From assembly GCF_964355755.1 (NCBI RefSeq), contig NC_092670.1, positions 13,019,201-13,083,200 on the forward strand: a stretch of 64,000 nucleotides of DNA. The letters are read 5' to 3'. Below, in pieces: positions 51,305 to 62,640 of the stretch; positions within the stretch are counted from its first letter, which is position 1; every line of letters starts with the position of its first letter. This DNA comes from Antedon mediterranea (Eukaryota; Echinodermata; Crinoidea; Comatulida; Antedonidae). Below the pieces are notes generated by a model. The model worked only from the letters and a program-made list of their open reading frames with translations, was not told the DNA's origin and did not search any database. The position numbers were made by a program, and so were the translations under genes.

Positions 51305-51383
51305 GCAAACATCGTGGGACTTTGGCTCTCCCATTAAGCCGTGCACTTACCCAACAGCATCATCTCAATTAAGCGCCTCAATG
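51305..51383 (+). CDS. Gene E candidate exon 2
   Basis: The acceptor is TTGTTTTCCTTACCAAG and the donor ATG|GTGAGT. After the two bases carried from 50154 it reads RQTSWDFGSPIKPCTYP and on to SASM without a stop, ending in phase 0. Phase 0 also fits the exon at 61660. The family is not recognised. Confidence 0.4.
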
Positions 51384-54300
51384 GTGAGTTTATTATGAAA
51401 ATAATTATAGGAAACCACTCACAGATTATATTATTATCTAACCAAGAGCTTGATTGTTTACTTAAGAAAAGATTGTCTTTTAATTTCACTGAGTTGAGTA
51501 GTATGATTGGAGCAAGGACTGGTGGTGTCATCATAATAAACACCACTTTGGACTTGGTCTCAATCAGCTCTGCAATTTGAAGTGGATACTTAGGTTATCA
51601 TGTCAAAATTATTCTACTGCATGCAATTCAGCAGTTAAAAAACTACTGCAATAACCTATAGTTTTATTTTGTTTCAATAGATGTTTTATCTCAATCAATC
51701 ACTTATAAACAGACAGATTTAATACCAACAAAACTAGATAAAAACAGCATAATAGTTAATATACTATAAATAGTGTGATGAGTAAACAAATTGTGATATT
51801 TTCCATTTTTGTTTTATTTTACCTTTTTTTTGTTCTATTTTCCTTTAAATTTATTTTTTTTCTACTGTTGTCATTGATTCAAAGCTGAATGTTTATCAAA
51901 TAAATTATTAATAATATACACTACATCTTTTGTTTGTTTTTTAGTGACTACTGCAAGTATATTATTACATACATTTATTATTAATTGACAATTGAATGCA
52001 TGAGTGAACATGACACACTACAAATTAAAATGAAAAACCAATGTGTCATATTGATTGATATTTAATATTGCAGCAATTATATTATTTTGAAAGATGCTAA
52101 TATATACCATACTAACACCACGTTTATTTAAATATTAATTAGTTACAGACAAATACATTCAAATGCGGTAACGTTTATTATATACCATTTTGATTATGAT
52201 GCTACATTCAAGATGGCGGATGATTTTCAAATTAAGTTTAAAACCTTTCCATTACAATTCCGGTCATTCTGACATTGACACCCCAAGTGTGCATGATATA
52301 GGGAGCAAACATACACAATGTTATGATTTTAATAATGTACCACATCTGTGAGTACTTTGTGCTATTATTTTGTTTCAACAATATCTTTTATGATATTGTA
52401 CATTCATTAATAATTAACAATTTTTTTTGGTGGACACATTTTTATTATTAAGTTTCGAATGTGAACATTGTTGCGCAGTTTGTAATTCTCTTAACCTATT
52501 TTTAGTCGGACTAAACTCCTTTGTTGTCAACATTCTTCAACCACTGGTCGCAATTTTAGTCTCAAAATGTTAGAAGGCATGCATTCATATTCAGTCTAAT
52601 GGGACATTTTAGTAAAAAATGATCAGAATACATCCTTTTCCTTTATTTACAACCTAAAAACCAGACAACTGAATTTTTTAAGGTCAAACAATGAATTTAA
52701 TTAGCATATTTTTAGCGATATTGATGTATTTATCAAAGTAATTAGCAAACAACAAACGACCCTGGTAACATTTGTAATTCACAGTAGGAAATGCATTTCA
52801 TCAATTTAGTGTGTATTGTAACCATAGCAATTGTACCTGGCAAGTTTACACAGATGCTTTGAAATTTCATTAGAATGTGTGATTGCTTTCTAGTGTCAAT
52901 CATTATATTATGAGAGAGAGAGTAGTTTACTGTATGTTTGTTCGCGACGTTTTTATCCAGTATACTGTTATAGTACAGTACAGTACATATGAATATGATG
53001 AGGTTAGACATAACAGTAATTGTACTGGGAAGTTTTTACAATACATTTGAGAACCACCCCTGGGTACCCAATCTGGGGCTGGTTTCGTAGCTAGTTATAG
53101 TACTGTATACTGTATTTGTAATCGGAATCATTACTCCTGGTTTTCTTGACTTGTACTTTTTTAACGTTTAAAATAAAAAAGTTAAATTTTTGTATAATTT
53201 TCCCATTTATCTTTATCACCCAACTTGTTCCTCAATATGTTTCATCTTGTCTCCTTCACTCTTCTGACTGATATTTTCTATTCGTTTAAAGTTTCAATAA
53301 ACATTTTTAATTTTCTCACATTTTTCTTTTGTTGCATGCTCTATTATGATAATAATTTTGTCAAATGTTTCAATTTGTTCAATTCTTTTATTTACATACA
53401 CATTCAAATTAATTAAAAACCTATTTGTTCAGAAAATTTCAGTGACTTTTATCGTATTTTTTAATTCGTTAATATCTTTGATTATTATTTTCATTATTTA
53501 CAGTATGTTCTTGAAATTGGTTCCTTGAAATGGCTCCAAAACATCGGACCCTCGTCAAATTATTTCCTATAAAAAATTCCTAATTTACATCTTGGATTCA
53601 ATTTTATTCCAATTATTTTGTTGAGGAGGGACTATTTTTCTCCACAAACTGAAAATGGTGATTAAAAATTAATGCAATCCGTCTCCTTCTGGTCCATTTT
53701 GTTTTTTCTAATGATTATTAAAAATAAAATGCAAATTGATTGGTTGATTTATTCTTGAGTGAAATTAAAATTATTAATCATGAGAATGCAAGATAGCCTG
53801 TATGAACATGCTAATTACGGATTTAAATTTGTTATGCTTTAATTTCATATATAATTTACTTCACATTAATATTTAATTAAAGAAAACAAAGGTTAATATT
53901 TCCATGTGAAACTACTATTTTGTCAATTCAATTCAGGTTTATTAAAAATATAAGTGGCATTGCAGAATAATCTGAATTGCGCCAAATTTACATTATTTAT
54001 AATTATATAAAAAGAATAAGAAAATATAAAATTCCATTTAAAAGTTCATTCAAATATAAAATATGTATAAAAATAACAAATGCATACTTTTTGCCAACCA
54101 AAGTTAGTGTTGTTCCAGTTATGATCCACTTTCATAGGAGATGTAATGTTGTATTTAAAAAGAAGTGTAAATAAACTACTTTTACGAATATCAATTTATA
54201 AATGATTAATTTATGCATTCCTATAGGAAATTTACTATTTTCTTTAATATCCATACTTATTGATTTTCCTTGTGGATATTATGCCGCTTGGATATTATGC

Positions 54301-54500
54301 CGGTTATTTATTGACATAGGAAATAATTAGCAACATGCTGTTCCTTTACGTTGATGAGATTTATTCATCTGAGAATACATAAATAATTGTGAGCAATGAG
54401 ATTTGTCGACTGCGAGAGGCATGGATTGTAGTAACTGTCTGATTTCTAGTATTGCTTGTTAGTAGCGATTACTGATACACCGGCTGCTGTCGGCCTCAGC
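51384..54500. other. Candidate intron of gene E
   Basis: AT-rich. An AAGATGGCGGATGATTTTC word near 52211 could be another start, but its frame ends after 18 codons with no good donor. Confidence 0.4.
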
Positions 54501-54530
54501 ATGGACTCTAAGGCCAAGTTGAATTTTTAT
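54501..54530 (+). CDS. Gene E candidate alternative first exon (MDSKAKLNFY)
   Basis: An ATG after GGCCTCAGC opens ten codons, MDSKAKLNFY, ending at the donor TAT|GTAAGT in phase 0. It cannot be an internal continuation of the 51305 exon, because reading from the preceding CAG gives an early stop. It is therefore best seen as a separate start joining 61660. Confidence 0.4.
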
Positions 54531-55925
54531 GTAAGTTTCCTGCATTTTTATTTTAATAATTATTTAGATTTACTGTAGTAATATGCAATTACTGTATGTA
54601 ACTAACTTGGCAACCATTGGAAATACTGACTTGATGTAAGGAATGCTGTAGATATAGCTAGCCCACAAGGTATTTGATTACTGATATAGAATTCTTGGAA
54701 AATATTGTCGTTTAGTGACACAAATCTAATAAATCCTGTTTTTGTGTGTTTTTATATTGAATCTACTAATTTGTGTATACAGATCTATTGCGATAGTAAT
54801 TATTTATCCTTCTCCCGTTAGATAGTTGTTATTAGTTAAATGTTATGATACTCTCTTTTTTGTTAATAAAACTATATCCACATGACATGACCGAATCTGA
54901 CAAATTTACAAAATCAAAAGTTAATTTAACATCTAGCCAAATATTTTGTTTTGTTCACTACTGTAACTTGTAAGCTTTGTTGTTGTTTACTAAGCCTGGT
55001 GTTTAGTTTAAATAATACCTGCCATGGTTAAAACAGTTGTCTAAATATTAAACTTTCCTAATAATGTCATGGGACTGCCATTCATTCAGAGTTTATCTTA
55101 CCCAAATTGTCTAAACTTTACCCCATCCAAACTTTATGCCATCAAACCTTTACTATGCCATCAAACCTTTACTTTATCTTAACTTTACCCCTTCAAAACT
55201 AATACCCCATCCACATCCAAACTTGAAAAGGGGTCCTATTTCAACCAGAAACAAAAACCAATTAATGTGGTTCGTAATCTGGTTTCTATGGAGCAGTTAT
55301 TCGTAACCGAAATCGTAGTCTCAATTTTACCCCAGACGGCCTCTGACTGGCACGACCATTACTAATCAGTCTCTGTTGTGTGATAATGAATATAAAGTAT
55401 AACCCTGGTATAACCAAACACAAAAAACTGTCACCAAATGAGAAAGCAGTTTTATTTTGAGTCAAAATTAACCTGCAATGCTTACTTCTTTGATAGACAA
55501 ATTACTAAACCAGTTTCAAAGACTACCATTATTTGGAGTTTTGAATTAGAAGCAGACCCATTATATTCTTAAGATTATTCATTAGACTGCTATTCTTCGA
55601 CAAATTTTTTAAGTAGTCCCCTCGGGCAAATTACATTTTAATTCAATGAATCTTAATAAATCAAATGTCATTTGTCAGATACTTATTTTTAATTATTAGA
55701 GTATTCTTTTTTGTTTGTTATAATTGATTGATGTGATTATTCTTTATTATTTTTTTACTCTTTTGAAATTATAAACCTAATTAATTATTATTAATTAAAA
55801 TTCTTTTCTTACAGTAATGTTGATTCAAGTTTATTTAGATTTCAGAAATGTTTGAATCGAATTATAATTGTTTGATGTGGTATTGGTAATGCTGGCTTGA
55901 AATCTTGAAATATATTGATTGAAAT
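54531..55925. other. Candidate intron of gene E, left part
   Basis: AT-rich with a small CAAACTTTA-type repeat around 55110-55230. No exon is supported. Confidence 0.4.
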
Positions 55926-55929
55926 ATAT

Positions 55930-56229
55930 ATTTATACTGGGTAACCTCTTCAGTCAAAGACTGGTCTCCCAGAGGGCCCAGTTATGATCAGGGCTGTGAT
56001 GTACTAATACACCGGGGTAACCCCCTACTCGTCTCGAAAGATGTACTAGGTTCTTTAAAGTGCACGCGAGCTACAGTAGATGTGTACACTGGACCTACGG
56101 TTTATAGTCCTTATCCGAGAAGACTCGTTCTACCGCCAGAACCATGGAGTGAGTGAGCCTCAAACCCCTGACAATGTTATGGCTACGTAATTACGGTTCC
56201 ACTGTCTTAACTGCTCGGCCACTCACTCA
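55930..56229 (-). mobile_element. tRNA-derived SINE, best-preserved copy
   Basis: The minus-strand head reads GAGTGAGTGGCCGAGCAGTT (A-box of tRNA Leu/Ser type), then GGGGTTTGAGGCTCACTC (B-box). The body has TTCTGGCGGTAGAACGAGTC, GATAAGGAC and GTAGGTCCAGTGTACAC, ending near ACTGGGCCCTCTGGGAGACC and an AT tail. Confidence 0.75.
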
Positions 56230-57227
56230 TTAGACTTAAGAATGTATTAAAAATGTATGCTCAATTTTCTCTCATGCTTACAGTAATTGTTAATTCAAGT
56301 TTGTGAACAATTTTAAATGCTTCAAATGAAAATAATAGCGTATTCATTAGAAACACATAAATATTGATTTTACCTCATTCCCTAGTTATTATAGTACTGT
56401 AATTTATTCACTATTCTGATATTCACAAGAGGGTTGATAATATGTCTATCACTGTTATTAGTTGCAATGCTGCTTGAATTGGCACCCTATATATTGTACT
56501 GTAATTGGATTGATTGATGGAAAATGAGCCTACATTTTGATGCTGCCTGTTTTGTCTTTTAACATTTGTTTAAAAACAGGAATACTGTAAATTTGAATTT
56601 AGATCTGATGATAAACAGCTAGATGCCTTTTGAGCTAGCTTACAGTTGAACCCTAATGGGACCCAATATACAGTAGGTGACCCCCAGAATTAAAGTGACC
56701 CCAGAATAAGGATTGTCCATACAGTAGTGTTACTTACAGTACAACATATATTTCCCTTGTTTTTTTATTTGATTTGATTTGAATATATTATGAAAATCAT
56801 CATAAAAAATACATACAAAGTGATCAAAATAAATTACTGACATTACAAATAATACATTTATAAAAGATTTTCCAGGATAGCCCAAAAAGCGTATTACTAT
56901 TAGCTTATTTCCATTGGGATCCTTTTATAATCTAAAAAAAATATAAACGTTACAAAGTATTGCATAAACACGTAAATATAACAAAAACAATAATAGAAAA
57001 ACAGACTGATTGTATTCTGTTTACTGAATGAATTGAGGTAGTTTATTCACACAGAAAAGTTTAGAATGTGGTGTCAAAACAGTAATTCTACTATACTGTA
57101 GATCAAACAATTAGAACAAAAGCAATTTAAAAGCGATAGCTGTAATAGCATGGTATTGCTAGGCACGTTTCTATTTCATTAATTTAATGCTTCACAAAAG
57201 GCATCCCATCTCAGCTCCTGTATGAAC

Positions 57228-57405
57228 CACAGTGACCATACTATATGACCCACAGTGACATCCTGTATGACCCACAGTGAGCATCCTGTATGACCCACAG
57301 TGATCATCCTGTATGACCCACAGTGATCATGCTGTATGACCCACAGTGACCATGCTGTTTGACCCACAGTGACCATACTGTATGACCCACAGTGACCATC
57401 ATCCC
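57228..57405 (+). repeat. 23-bp tandem repeat, about 8 copies
   Basis: The unit is CATCCTGTATGACCCACAGT plus GAN. The open frame on the minus strand across it (57179-57442) is a repeat shadow. Confidence 0.85.
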
Positions 57406-57409
57406 TTTT

Positions 57410-60400
57410 TGACAATATAGGCCTAAATTTCTCTCCATACAAACACTGCAGTCCATCTTGCTGGTGTCATTGCCTTCATAATAGCAATCAGAATAAATAA
57501 TAACTATTATTCATCATCGTTAATATCTTTAGGAGATAAGAACATCTAATTGATATTCTCTTTACGTTCAATACAGCTAGCAGTAATAGCTTTCAAAGGG
57601 CAGCCTATGCAGTTTTCTTTTCTTCACTGAGCTCTCTTTGCTTTAATTACCACTAGGATTTAGTACCCTATTTAAGTATACACTGTATGCTAATGGTACC
57701 TATTATGTCTTGCGCCTAATCTCAAACCCATTCCCAATACATTAACTCAATAATTGTATTGAGCTTTTGTGAATTTTTATTTTCTTATTCAACATATTCT
57801 TGTCAATGCAAACATATAATTATGTGAAAAGTCCAATTTATGCGTCTGGCTCACATTTAGATTCGTTTTAACACTAATAGCGATGCTATGAGACTAGCGA
57901 TAGTGATTTTAATTGCAGACGATCAACATAGTCAAATAGTCTCTGATACTGATGAGTGATGTGACGTTTGACAGTAGGTTGAAAATTGTAACTGTCAAAG
58001 TTTTCGGAATCATTACTTAGAAGGGAAGGAAGGTAACTGCATATAGTATGTAGTGATTTACTGTCAATCAATCATAAACGTCATGCTTTTCCTTTTCTTT
58101 AAAGTCTAAAATGACAAAATAGACACTCAGTCCATGGGATTCTGACTGAGAGGCTCAACATATTGATTGTACTGTACACAGGGCTTTCTCCACCATGTCC
58201 GTGAGTGGCCAAGCGGTTCAGACAGTAACTTTGATCCTTTGCCTTGTAATTTGTTCTTGAGCTATGGACAATTTTGTACTCTGTATTCTTTTTTTCGAAA
58301 TAAAAGATGAAATGTATGGCATGGTAACGGTTTGTGGCTCCTTGCTCTATACTGTATCATTACATCGTCATCTGCTGTGAGTCTGTGTGTGCTGAAAGAA
58401 TGAAGCTGCTTTATTGCAATGTATGGTAATTGATAAAAATATTGTTAATAACAGCTATACTGTGAAAAACTTTAGAAACATTGTAAATTTAATGTATTCA
58501 TAGTTAAATTTTTTTGAAAATGAACACTTGTTCAGTTTGTATGATATGGGATTATAAAAAAGCTTTGCATAGAAATGATTACTGCCCATTTTCATTTGTA
58601 CTTGGTCATCTTACACCTGAATTTATAAACCAAAACATCAACATACACGAATTTCCATATAAATTAATTTGCTGATAAAGCCATCACATGAAAGTATTAT
58701 TGAATGTCAATGACAATATTACAATCCTCAGACATATTAGTTTTCAAAATTCATTCTGATCTCATTTGATTATAAAATCCTTGATACTGTATATTATTAG
58801 TAGATAGATGCCACTTGCATTTTGAACAGTAACCTCTATTCTAGCAGGAGCAATCCAGCATGTCTGTTTTGACAGTACAAAATGCGTGCATGATAACTTC
58901 ACTGACTACAATTTTACTGTTACAAATTAATTAGATTTTTGAGTGGAATGGAATACATTCTATGTAGACATTTTCTCTCCATTCAATGATACAGTACAAC
59001 ACGTTCATTAGCACTGCAGCTTGCATCTTTATTCGGATTTAAAAAATACATTTTTAGTCACTTTATAGTTGATATTTCGGTTGCAGCAGCATTCATGTCT
59101 CACCTGGAACAAATATCTCAGGTGTTGATTAGTACCAATGGTACCATTGAATATCTCAGGTGTTGATTAGTACCATTGATTATTACTTTAACCATTGAAT
59201 AGAATCAATCTCATGGAATAAACTTTTCAAATGGAAAAGATCAATCCTACTGAATATTTAGCAAATTGAATATTTTGTGCCATCACTAAAGTAACATCTT
59301 GTGGAAAATTAGCTTGTGATGAATATGGGATGTCATTTTTTTGTCCAGGTGATGACCTGAAATGAATACCAAACTGACAAGCACTCGCTTCTTTTGATAC
59401 TATTAAATATTGTAAATGTATTGTGAATTGGGAATAAATGTGTGAATTAAAAAAAATGCAATTGTGCTCACCTGATCGCCATGTCAACAAATCAAAAATA
59501 AAAATCCTGGAGTTTAGTACTTATAAGTCATAAGTCAGAAGCTATCTTTTGCTTCAAAACATATTCATCTATTTGGAATTGGTGTACTGTATGTTAATTT
59601 TTTACGGAAGTCTTTATGAAGTTATGTATGTTTAAATTGTTAATATTCAAGGACATGCTTTTGATTTATAATTTTAAAATATACATTAAACATCTGCCTG
59701 AGCTGTTGTCAAAAAATACTAGCATGAAAAATAATAAATATTGTATATAATATCACAGCTTTCCTTTCTCTAGGCTGATGACGCAAATTGATAAGACACG
59801 ACTAGAAGATATTAAATTTCAGATTTCTTTTATTTATTTATCATATTTTATGAATGTATTGATAGGTTGCTATAGCAAAGACTAAAATAACATATTTATA
59901 TAATCTTGTGGTAAAGCCACATGCAGTTCTATTTACAGTAGAGATCTTAGATTAACATATTTCTATGGCTGTGTACAGAAGTGATTCTGTATTCAAAACA
60001 TGTTTTTTACATTTAATTAAATTACACTTTAGGAAAAACATCAAAGCTGATAATTCATTTAGTGATTATCACTTTAGTAAATTAACTGCATTTGAACTGC
60101 TTCAATTAAGTGGAATTTAGATAAAAGATGAAGTGAATGGAGATGAGGACACACAATTTTTGTACTTGCATACATTTTTATTTTAAACAAAATAAATTAA
60201 TTTAAACCATAAAATGAACTAAATATTTAAGTTAAATTAAATTGAAAAAAGGAAGGTTAACAATAAATGTTTTCTTTCTTTTGGATGGAAATTTATTCAT
60301 AAAAAAATGTCTAGCTTACCTGGATAAACCGACAATAGCCTTTCTGTCCAAAGAGAAAAAAAGGATTACAAAAGGAAGATAACAGTAGAGCACACCTATA

Positions 60401-61040
60401 TTTTACATAATTAATTTTTAATAGGCCTTTTTAAGGTAACTTACAATATAGTTGAATTCAATTTGAGCAAAAAATGGAAGAAAGTACCTGATATAACCAA
60501 ACTTCAAGAAAAAAATAACTGAAAAGATTTTGTTAAGTGTTTATTTTTTTATAAAAAATTATTATTTTTGTCTTGAAAACATTTTTTTTGTTGCCATTCA
60601 TCCTTATTTATTATTTATTTATTATCTCGCTGAAAATACATCTTTAAACACTGTATTTATCTTAGTGAAACAGATTAGATGAATGAATGACGAAAGAACA
60701 AAATAATGAGGAAAAAAAGGGGATTACTTGCATAAAACTAACATTTTTTCACATAATGAAATATACACCATGCATCGAGCAATAACCGAATTGATTGAAT
60801 ATTACTAAAAGTGATGACCGATTATAAGCAATTCGGTTTCAATTTAAATTGAGAGCATTTAGTAGATTTACGATAAAATTTAAGATTCTTTAAAAAGGAA
60901 AATAATCCACTTCAAATTTGAAGATCACGTTTTATTGAATTTAGCCGACTGAATTTAGCCGACTGAATTTAATAGACGACTGTTGCTCAGCATATTACAA
61001 AAGTCAGCTTTCACCAAACTTATTTTTTTAACAATATTAT
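57410..61040. other. Candidate intron of gene E, right part
   Basis: AT-rich. A SINE-head-like fragment at 58198-58235 (GTGAGTGGCCAAGCGGTTCA) and a 43-bp direct duplication at 59105-59178 are the only structures noted. Confidence 0.45.
59105..59178 (+). repeat. Tandem duplication
   Basis: AATATCTCAGGTGTTGATTA followed by GTACCA(A)TGGTACCATTG occurs twice in a row. It is probably a simple slippage or repair duplication. Confidence 0.75.
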
Positions 61041-61260
61041 TAAAGTTGTATTGTCCCTCAAAACATGAATATGAAAGATGAATAAATAACATTTTGAATC
61101 TAGGCTTTTTTGTAGTTTATTTGGCAAAAAAAAAAAAGATTTCGCAATATCAAAAAGAAAAAAACATTGACTCTTTCTTTAAATTATAGTTTTCTTATTC
61201 ATAAATAATTTTGTTTTTTCAATTTGTTTTTGGTCAAAGTGAATAAATATTGTATGACGT
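61041..61260. mobile_element. Partial copy of the ATGTATTGTCCCTT MITE
   Basis: TTAAAGTTGTATTGTCCCTC matches the 39840 end, and the later AAAGATTTCG and CAAAGTGAATAA words match its interior. The other inverted end is missing. Confidence 0.4.
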
Positions 61261-61659
61261 TAAAGTAAACACAAATTATCCAGGGAGACAATATATTTTT
61301 CTATATTCTTTTTTCTTGGCATACAGCATTAGACAAAATTGTATATTATATCATTATCAAGTATCACTATCAGGCAACTTTTAGTGAAGCTGTAGATTGA
61401 GAAGTTTATGGGTCGATGGAGAAAAAATTTGATACTTTATGAAAATGCCTCACCGAATACCGGACTCTCTGAAAACCAGAAACTCTTCCAATACCAAACT
61501 TTTCTTGTAGATAACAAGGTCCCAATTTTTTTTTCCATTAAAAACACATTGTGAATACCATGACTTCTGGAATCCAGACATATTTGGCCAGCTCAATGTT
61601 GTTCGATATTGTGAGAGTTGACTGTATGTATAATTTAATTGTTCCTTCTTTTTTTTCAG

Positions 61660-61778
61660 GGACGATCAGGAGGTGCTCATATATTTTCTAAATCATTCGG
61701 TGGAAGCTTGAAAGAATGGGAGCAGTTTGGCACACCTTCTTATCCATCACCTTTGGATCGGATTAGAAATGGAAAGAA
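61660..61778 (+). CDS. Gene E shared downstream exon (partial gene)
   Basis: A strong acceptor (GTTCCTTCTTTTTTTTCAG) and donor (AA|GTAAGT) enclose 39 codons plus two bases. The reading starts GRSGGAHIFSKSFGGSLKEW and ends SPLDRIRNGKK. The composition is coding-like (G, S, K, W, P), unlike the surrounding AT-rich DNA. Both upstream exon sets end in phase 0 and fit it. Later exons lie beyond the window. I do not recognise the protein. Confidence 0.55.
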
Positions 61779-62003
61779 GTAAGTCATTCATTTAGTTTAT
61801 ACTTGAATTTCGATTCATTGTTTTCAGAAATTTTATTAGCATTTCCTTCTCCTTACCAAGGAACATTTTGGTACCTCACCCTTGCACCAGGTCAGAAATG
61901 GAAAAGACCAGGAAAGAAATAGAACAAGCATGAATGTGCAATACTCGGGGTACAGCGAAAGAAGCTGTATACAGACGTATACAGTTAGAAAGTAAAGAAA
62001 ATA

Positions 62004-62074
62004 GGTTTCGCCAGGGCTCGAACCGGGACCTTCTGCGTGTTAAGCAGACTTGACAACCACTACACTACGAAACC
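62004..62074 (-). tRNA. tRNA-Val(AAC) or close pseudogene
   Basis: The minus strand gives a seven-pair acceptor stem (GGTTTCG with CGAAACC), the D-loop word AGTGGTT, anticodon loop TTAACAC (anticodon AAC), and the T-arm word GGTTCGAGCC. One T-stem and one D-stem mismatch, and no strong run of T follows, so it may be a tRNA-derived copy and not an active gene. Confidence 0.6.
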
Positions 62075-62286
62075 TCTTACATTAAAAATGTGGGTTACAG
62101 AAAGTTTTTTAATCCATTTAAATTACAAATAAATGGTAATAAGCACAAAGCAAAATAAACATGTGTAAAAGTGATAATTACTGATTACACAAAATAAGTA
62201 TTTTAAAAAATAATAAAAATAAGATATACTCTGTATAATTATCATATTGCGTATACAGTACTTTTCACCATAAAGTTAAAAAAAAA

Positions 62287-62358
62287 GGTTTCGTCCGGGC
62301 TCGAACCAGGAACCTTCTGCGTGTTAAGCAAACGTGATAACCACTACGCCAAGAATCC
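62287..62358 (-). tRNA. tRNA-Val(AAC)-like sequence, probably degenerate
   Basis: Minus strand. The anticodon loop is TTAACAC (AAC), the A-box region GGCGTAGTGG is present, and GGTTCGAGCC forms the T loop. A run of seven T follows directly as a Pol III terminator. Two of seven acceptor pairs are broken (GGATTCT against CGAAACC). It lies 213 bp from the other copy. Confidence 0.5.
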
Positions 62359-62640
62359 GCATATAACCATATAACTACATAACGCTGTGGTGTGTGTCAC
62401 ACATAGTGGCTTCTTAATTAAACAAATTAATTAACAAAAAATTAAAAATCCGGCTCTATAGCTTTGAGGACATGTCCCTGTAGTATGTTCATGCCAAATC
62501 CCAGCTCAATACTATAACGAATAAGGGAGGAGTAGTACTTTAAAAATCGCACTTTTTACTCAATAGTGTCCAGATGGAGGAAGAGAAGGAGAAAATGAGT
62601 AAGTACTAGACTCGGGTACCCCGAGTAAAAAGATAAAGTA

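Larger units (their letters stand above)
61920..62640. repeat. Dispersed repeat interrupted by tRNA-like sequences (copy of 30775-31125)
   Basis: The first part (CTCGGGGTACAGCGAAAGAA) and last part (CCGGCTCTATAGCTTTGAGG to GACTCGGGTACCCCGAG) match the 30.8-31.1 kb element. About 450 bp carrying two tRNA-Val-like copies separates them. Confidence 0.6.

Noticed and set aside
52209-52270. AAGATGGCGGATGATTTTC as a third start of gene E
   Set aside because: The frame stops after 18 codons and no acceptable donor precedes the stop.
57179-57442. 87-aa minus-strand frame with repeated HCGSYSMVTVG
   Set aside because: Falls on the 23-bp tandem repeat; the frame drifts because the unit is not a multiple of three.
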